64,000 nucleotides of DNA from Flaveria trinervia (lineage: Eukaryota > Streptophyta > Magnoliopsida > Asterales > Asteraceae), in assembly GCA_025506515.1 (NCBI GenBank), contig CM046442.1:14056863-14120862 (forward strand), given 5' to 3'. Positions 57,774 through 64,000 of this stretch are shown piece after piece. The position numbers and the translations under genes were made by a program. The notes beneath the pieces are model-generated. The model searched no databases and was not told where the DNA came from. It saw nothing but the letters and a program-made list of their open reading frames with translations. The first letter of the stretch is position 1, and every line of letters starts with the position of its first letter.

Positions 57774-60700
57774 GACTGACCTGAGATGTACAGCTTGCAG
57801 CAGCAATGTACTCTGCTTCAGCAGTGGATGTAGCAACTGAGGTCTGTTTCTTGCTCTGCCAAGAAATCAAGCAGTTGCCTAGGAATTGACATCCACCAGA
57901 AGTTGATTTCCTGGTCAACTTACACCCTGCATAGTCACTGTCAGAAAAAGCAACTAATTTACCAGAATGTCCGGTAGAATACCATAAACCTAGAGATGGA
58001 GTGCCTTGCAGATATCTAAAGATCCTCTTGACTGCAATCAGATGAGACTCTTTAGGTGCAGCCTGAAATCTAGCACAAACACATGTAGCAAACATAATAT
58101 CTGGTCTAGAAGCTGTTAAATACATCAAGGACCCAATCATACATCTGTAAAGTGTTTCATCAACCACTTTACCTTTCTGATCTGTGTCCAGTTGTGTGGT
58201 GCTGCTCATAGGAGTAGAACAAGACTTACAGTTTTGTAAATCAAACTTTTGCAAAAGATCTTTTGTATATTTGGACTTATGAATAAAAATTCCATCAGCC
58301 TTTTGTTTGATTTGCAACCCCAGAAAAAACTGTAATTCTCCCATGGCATCATTTCAAACTTCTGTTGCATCAACTTTGTAAAGGCATCACACAACTTTGG
58401 ATCAGAGGATGCAAAAATGATATCATCTACATAAATTTGAACAAGTAGATTATGCTGCCCAGCTTTCTTAATGAATAAAGTCTTATCTATGGAGCCTCTA
58501 GTGAAATTGTTTTCCAGAAGAAAGTTTGATAATGTCTCATACCAGGCTCTGGAGCTTGTTTTAACCCATAAAGAGCTTTATCAAGCTTATACACCCAATT
58601 AGGATGTTTATTGTCCTCAAAGCCTGGAGGTTGACATACATAAACCTCTTCTTTAATTTTTCCATACAAAAATGCACTTTTGACATCCATTTGAAAAACT
58701 TTAAGTTTTGATAAGCAGCATAAGCTAAAAACAATCAAATTGCTTCCAGTCTGGCTACAGGGGCAAAGGTTTCATCATAATCAATACCTTCTTCTTGTGC
58801 AAACCCCTGAACAACCAATCTGGCCTTGTTCTTAACAATAAGCCATTTTCATCAGTTTTGTTCCTAAACACCCATTTAGTGCCTATTGCACACTTACCTG
58901 GAGGTAGAGGAACCAGTTCCCACACTTGCTGTTTCTTGAACTGAAGAAGCTCAAGCTGCATGGCATCAACCCATCCATTGTCCTTTAAGGCAATGTGATA
59001 ATTCTTTGGCTCTTGCTGACTGATGAAGAGAGCATAGAAGCAGAAATTTGACAATTGACTTCTTGTTGATACTCCAGCAGTGATATCACCAATGATTTGA
59101 GACATAGGGTGATTCTTCAGATCTTGATACACAATGAGATCTGTGCAAGTGTTTGTAGCCGGTTCAGCAGCAACAGATGGTGATGGTGAATCATTTCCTT
59201 GAAACCAATCAGTGGATGGTAATTCAAAGGAAGTTGAATTCGAAGAAATCTCATCAGCATTTGTTGTGGATGTTGCTACTGGAGCTACAGGAACATCAGG
59301 TCTAGCTGAGTCAGGCAGCTGATCACTAAACCTGAAGAGGTGAGTACTGTAATCATCATCATCATCAGCAGTACCACCAGGTGGTGAACTGTTGACAGGA
59401 GCAACAGCAGGAGTTTGATAAGGAACATATTGCAGTATGTCCAAATCAAATAACTCCACAGGACTTTGTGGAATCTTGTCCTTTGGAGATTCATTAAACT
59501 TAACATGTAGAGTTTCTTCAACCATCTTTCTTCTGCAGTTGAAGACTCTGTATGCCTTGCAAGTAGATGAATAACCAACAAAGTACCCTGCATCCACCTT
59601 AGGATCAATTTATGGAGTTGATCCTTTGTGTTGAGAATGAAACAGGGACACCCAAATGCTTTGAAAAATGAAATCAGAGGAGCCAAATGATGGAGAACTT
59701 CATATGGAGTCTTCATCAACCTCTGATTTACTAAAACTCTATTTTGCACATAACAAGCTGTGTTGACAGCTTCAGCCCAAAAGGTCAGTGGCAAACCTGA
59801 GTCAGCCAGCATGGACCTTGCAGCTTCAATGAGGGTCCTGTTCTTTCTCTCCACTACTCCATTTTGTTCTGGAGTCCTTGGAATGCTGAACTGCCTTTTG
59901 ATTCCCTTTGAAAGATAGAAGTCATCAAGTGTATGATTTCTGAACTCAGTTCCATTATCACTCCTAATACACTTGACTGGAAGGGAATACTGCTTCTCAA
60001 TGTACAGCACAAAGTGAATAATCTTCTGAGCAGCCTCATCCTTTGAGTGTAGAAAGAAAGTCCATACAAATCTAGAGTAATCATCCACAATTACCAGACA
60101 GTATTTCTTCTTTGCCATGCTCATTACTCTCACAGGACCAAATAGATCCATATGCAGTAATTGCAAGCAGGCAGTGGACTTGGACACTTCAATAGGAGGG
60201 AATGAGACTTTGTGCTGTTTTCCTTTTAAACAAGCAGTGCAGGTTTCATCACAGTGGAACTCCTTTATTGGTAAGCCTCTGACTAAACTATTGTGGCTAA
60301 GCTGATTCATGTTTTTGAGATTAACATGACCAAGCCTCCTGTGCCACAGTTTAGATTCTTGAGAAGAGGCTTTGGAAAATAGGCAAGGATTGCCTTTGAG
60401 ATCTATCTTCTTAGAGAGATCTAAGGCATACACTCTTCCTGTCCTGTTGGCTTTCAGGAAAGTGTGATCATCCAACACCTTGTCAATCAAGTGCAAAACT
60501 TTGGATGACAGAATCCTACAGTTTTGACTGGTGAAAAGGGCAACATGGCCTTTATCACACATTTGACTGACACTCAAGAGATTGTACTTGAGATTTTCCA
60601 CATGATTAACATCATCAAATTTGATTTCTCCATTGGAGACAAAACCCTTACCGATGATGTAACCCCTAGCATCATTGCCAAAAGAGACAAATCCCCTCTT

Positions 60701-60815
60701 TCCTTGAGAGTAGTCATGAAGAAGAGAGCTGTTCCCAGTCATGTGCATAGATCCCCCACTGTCTACATACCAGATGCTACTTTGGCATGTTGAAGAACCC
60801 TGCAATAATAAACAA
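57774..60815 (-). pseudogene. Copia-7 pol: protease, integrase, RT, truncated RNase H
   Basis: Protease IWYVDSGGSMHMTG lies near 60775-60737. GAG-pre-integrase HHCC (LWHRRLGHVN ... CTACLKGKQHK) lies at about 60350-60220. Integrase D, D, E are in HMDLFGP (about 60150), RSDNGTEF (about 59955) and VVERKNRT (about 59850), all intact in one frame with gag. A frameshift near 59610 moves to the next frame; more follow near 58835 and 58740, in the RT region, and near 58350. RT has QMDVKSAFLYG and intact YVDDII near 58430. RNase H stops short after STAEAEYIAAASC: the last roughly 95 residues present in Copia-6 are deleted, and the frame runs on into ORF3 sequence. Confidence 0.92.
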
Positions 60816-63657
60816 TCAGTTAGTTTTAGAGACCCAAACCTTTTTGGTTTTGGGCCTGGTCTCATCATAGATGGTAAACTAACAGGTTTATTTGAAACAA
60901 CAGCCTGAGAGGAAGAAGATGGTGTAGAAGAGGAGTCCTTTGGCTTGGACCTCCTTTTCTGTGGTTTCAACATAGGAGAATCTAGTTGGTTAACTCTACC
61001 CAACAGATGTTGTACCATCATCACCAGCTGTGTCTGATTTTGTGATAAAGCTTTCAACTCATCAGACACATTGCTAGTGGAGTTTGATAAGTTCCTATGT
61101 TGCACCTTCTTCTTCTGAGCACCCTCAGCTGTCACCTGTTTAACCCCTTCCTTTTTGGATTTCTTTAAGGACTTAAGGGTTACAGGATTTGATGTTGCTG
61201 ATACAAATGTGGTCTCAAACTCAGTTTTCATTTTTACCATTTTCTCATTAATTTCTTCTTTTTGTTTGAGTTTGGAACCTCTTTTGTACCAACAATCATC
61301 TGTAAGATGATTGAACAAACCACATACTTCACATGGTTTCTTCTTCATCTTAGGTTGATCATCAACTAAAGAGGGTGAAGCAACAGAAGACTTGTTCTTC
61401 AATGCTTTGGAAGCATTGGTTGCTTTCTTGACTACCTCTTTAGTAGTCTTCAAACTCTTTCTACTGCCAGTTTTCTTCTCTTCAGTACTGACAGCAGTTG
61501 AGGTTTGAACTTCAGGTGTTAAATCCTGCTCTCTAGTCCTTTCAGGACCTTCAGGATTAACTCCTGAGTTGATCAACTCATTAATCATGTGAATGTCAGC
61601 ATTTGAACCATCAACATCAGCTGATAGGTTCAAAGAGGGCTTGATGCTGACTGCTACTTCTGATTGTGCTGTATCAGAAGGTAGATCACATGATGTGATG
61701 GATTGGTTATCACTCTCACCATCAGATTCTACCTCTGCTCTTGGTGTAAAATCTGTAGGTGGAGCAGTGTGATTGTAACCAATTCCAAACTTCACATTTG
61801 AAGCAGATTGCTTACTAAGAAGCATTTCAAAACCTTTGCATGATTGTACCCATCTATCACACTCGACCTGGGTAACTGCAAGGGTTTCTTTGAGATCTTT
61901 GTACTTCTCTAGAAGTACTTCTTCTCTAGCCTTATCATCAATTATTTGGCAATTCAGTTTATAAATCTTATCATTTTTATCTTTGAGCACAAACTCAAAC
62001 TCAGCTTTGTTTTTGGAAATTATTTGTTCTAGCTCAATGTTCTTATTACTTAGAGCTACATTTGCTTCTCTAATGGAAGCAAATGCTGCTATGCATGGTT
62101 CAGAACATAATTTGGCTTTTGCCTCAGAGGATACCTGTGATACCTGAGGTGTAGAGGCATTGGAAAATGAAGTATCAGCAGACTCCAAAGCCATAAGAGC
62201 TAGATTCCCAAAGGACTGTCACCACCATGTTGACCAGCACCTGAGAACAGTTGATCATGACCAGACAAGTCATCTGGTAAACTGCTCTAGTCAACAACTC
62301 CTGGGGTGAAGAAGCTGTGTTGTTGAGATTGAGGTTGTTGATGAGATTGGGAAGGCTGAGGTTCTGGTAGTGCATGAGGTTGTGGTGTCATAGGAACTTG
62401 AACTTGATTTGACTGTGGCATGTAATAACAAGGGTACGGATATGGCATTTGACCCTGAGGAACAAAATATGCCGGAGATTGTTGTTGAGGATGATGACTA
62501 GAGGTGACAGGATGTTGCCCTCTGTGTTGTTGACTATTGCCAGGAAAAGTCACAAAGGGTGCAGTGGAGTTAGATCCAGTTGATCTACACTCTCTTGCAA
62601 AGTGTCCAAGCCTTTGGCATTTGTGACACCTCAACTTGCTCTTGTCAAAACCAACTTTGTTTTGCCAGAGAGTCCTGGGAATTTTCTTCCAGTTCTTTTG
62701 TAGAACTTCTAAGATCTGATATTTATCAAGGCCATTTGGCTCAAAATATCCATCTCTTCTAAGTCATCATCAGCAATCCCCTTGAGATCATCCATAATGA
62801 AACATAGATTGTCATTATTACACCCAGTAAACTGACCATCAATACTCACAAATGCAGAATCAGAAGTGCTTGAAGAGAAATTAATATGCTCATCATACTG
62901 GCATTCAGATGAAGCATATTCTGACTCATGACCCACCAAGGCAGTGTTGCCTTGTATAAAGTCTTCAGTGAGCTTTCCAGATGAAGACAGCTTTCTCTTC
63001 TGTTCTATCTCTCTCTCAAAAGTGAGCAGTTTCCCATGGAGTTGGGTGAGAGATAGTTTGTCCAAACTTGCACTGGAGCGTAGGACAATAGTATATGTGT
63101 CCCATCTCTCAGGCAGTGATCTGAGAAATCTGTTATTCATCTGAATATTGGTGTATTCAAGTTTGACCATTTTTAGTTCAGAGATCAAACAAGAAAACCG
63201 CTCATATTGTTGAGTCAGTGTCTCACCCTTTCTATGAGAGAATGTCTCATATTGTTGGGCAAGAATTTCTCTATTATTTGCCAAGACCTCATCTGTTCCT
63301 CCAAATTGTTCTTTCAAAGCATCCAGAGGTCATGGGCAGTTTCATGATGCATTAGCCCAGAATAGATTTCATTGGGCAATGCCATGGCCAGAATTCCATG
63401 GGCTTTTGCATCAATCTCAAGCAACTTCTTATCCTCATCTGAGTATTGCTCCCTCCTCTTGGAACCATTTGATTGGTTTCCGGGTTATTCACCATAGGCT
63501 TGTGTGGACCATGTACCACTAATGTCCAACACCCTGCGCTTTTAACAGACAGGTGATGGAGCATACGTCTTTGCCATATGTTATACTCATTCCTAACCAG
63601 CATAGGAGGCTTGGTTGAGGAACCAGTATTGTGAGGATCATTGGAAGGAGTGGTCAT
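60816..63657 (-). pseudogene. Copia-7 gag with two zinc knuckles (frameshifted)
   Basis: The start is the ATG at 63657 (MTTPSNDPHNTGSSTKPP). UBN2-type gag domain at about 63620-63000 with frameshifts near 63450 and 63320; Trp is kept where Copia-6 has a stop. Knuckle 1 CHKCQRLGHFAREC lies at 62628-62587; frame breaks near 62700 and 62290. A long coiled-coil part (IELEQIISKNKAEFE) follows in the frame opening at 62194, and knuckle 2 CEVCGLFNHLTDDC lies at about 61333-61292. A one-base loss near 60868 moves gag into the pol frame, giving an accidental gag-protease-integrase fusion of about 970 codons. The ancestral gag end VWVSKTN and stop remain visible in the other frame at 60816. Confidence 0.88.
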
Positions 63658-63877
63658 TTTCAGATCAAAAACAACTTTGTTCAAGTTTTTAAAAGTTTTA
63701 GACAGACCACAACAAACTCAATGAGAACCAAGAAAAGATCTCAGGATGAATGAGCAGAAATACAGAAAATTCAATCTCTATAACCGTTTCTTGCAAAAAC
63801 AAAAGCTAATTCAATCAAACTTAGATCTTGAATAGCAGTTTCAATGATCAATTGTTAGATCGATCAATGATTAACCA

Positions 63878-63889
63878 GCTCTGATACCA
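63878..63889 (-). other. Primer-binding site of Copia-7
   Basis: Minus strand TGGTATCAGAGC, two bases from the 5' LTR end at 63892. Confidence 0.93.
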
Positions 63890-63891
63890 TT

Positions 63892-64000
63892 TGACAGGAT
63901 CAGCGATCACAAGTTTGATGTATTAGGATACAAAGCAGCGGAATACAAACAAGAATTAGACAGATTGTAGCAAGCAATTGATATTTGTAAGCATTAAAAG
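63892..64000 (-). repeat. 5' LTR of Copia-7, inner 109 bp
   Basis: It matches 54548-54656 at all but one position. The rest lies beyond the right edge. Confidence 0.93.

Larger units (their letters stand above)
54548..64000 (-). mobile_element. Copia-7, Sirevirus-like Copia with post-pol ORF, near full length
   Basis: On the minus strand: 5' LTR (from the right edge to 63892), primer site, gag, pol, extra ORF region, polypurine tract, 3' LTR (55443-54548). The visible 109 bp of the 5' LTR differ from the 3' LTR only at the second base, so insertion was recent. It lies in Copia-6 of the same family. The target duplication cannot be checked because the right end is outside the window. Confidence 0.92.

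Overview
This is plant nuclear DNA: AT-rich, intergenic, and built almost entirely from transposable elements and their remains. I see no intact host gene, rRNA, functional tRNA or organelle sequence. Long LTRs, initiator-tRNA-Met primer sites, Copia gag/pol, a chromovirus-type Gypsy element and small TIR elements all point to a eudicot. The extra reading frame behind two Copia pol genes resembles proteins I remember from daisy-family (Asteraceae) Copia elements, so Asteraceae is my best guess, as inference only.

Layout. 1-1.66 kb: 5' part of a minus-strand Copia (Copia-1). 1.7-7.1 kb: AT-rich DNA with short repeats and no gene. 7163-7954: solo Copia LTR. 8767-9305: inverted-repeat MITE. 9495-11567: three DNA elements nested in one another (inverted-repeat element, hAT-like, Mutator-like). 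11944-14168 and 14562-17521: two solo LTRs with perfect 5-bp target duplications. 18.1-24.6 kb: Copia-2, plus strand, with an extra ORF after pol. 26.2-27.1 kb: a MITE and a Copia fragment (Copia-3). 29.0-41.35 kb: Copia-4, split by a complete Gypsy element (31964-41209). 41354-43907: solo LTR. 43939-47953: Copia-5 5' LTR and gag, interrupted by a solo LTR (47032-47812). 47955-54547: Copia-6, plus strand, lacking its 5' LTR. 54548 to the right edge: Copia-7, minus strand, same family as Copia-6 and inserted in it, with a long extra ORF region between pol and the 3' LTR.

All coding regions are decayed by stops, frameshifts or deletions. The largest uninterrupted frames are about 970 codons (Copia-7 gag/protease/integrase) and 654 codons (Gypsy protease/RT). 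The Gypsy RT has lost a catalytic Asp.

The most interesting signals are: (1) a shared post-pol ORF in two divergent Copia families, one copy preceded by a promoter-like block; (2) GGCGCATG / CATGCGCC-type arrays in LTRs or leaders of both Copia and Gypsy elements; (3) a tRNA-like A-box/B-box module at the same place in two solo LTRs; (4) a splice-acceptor-like YAG|GG just after the gag stop in three Copia copies; (5) the nested DNA transposons with 8- and 9-bp duplications.
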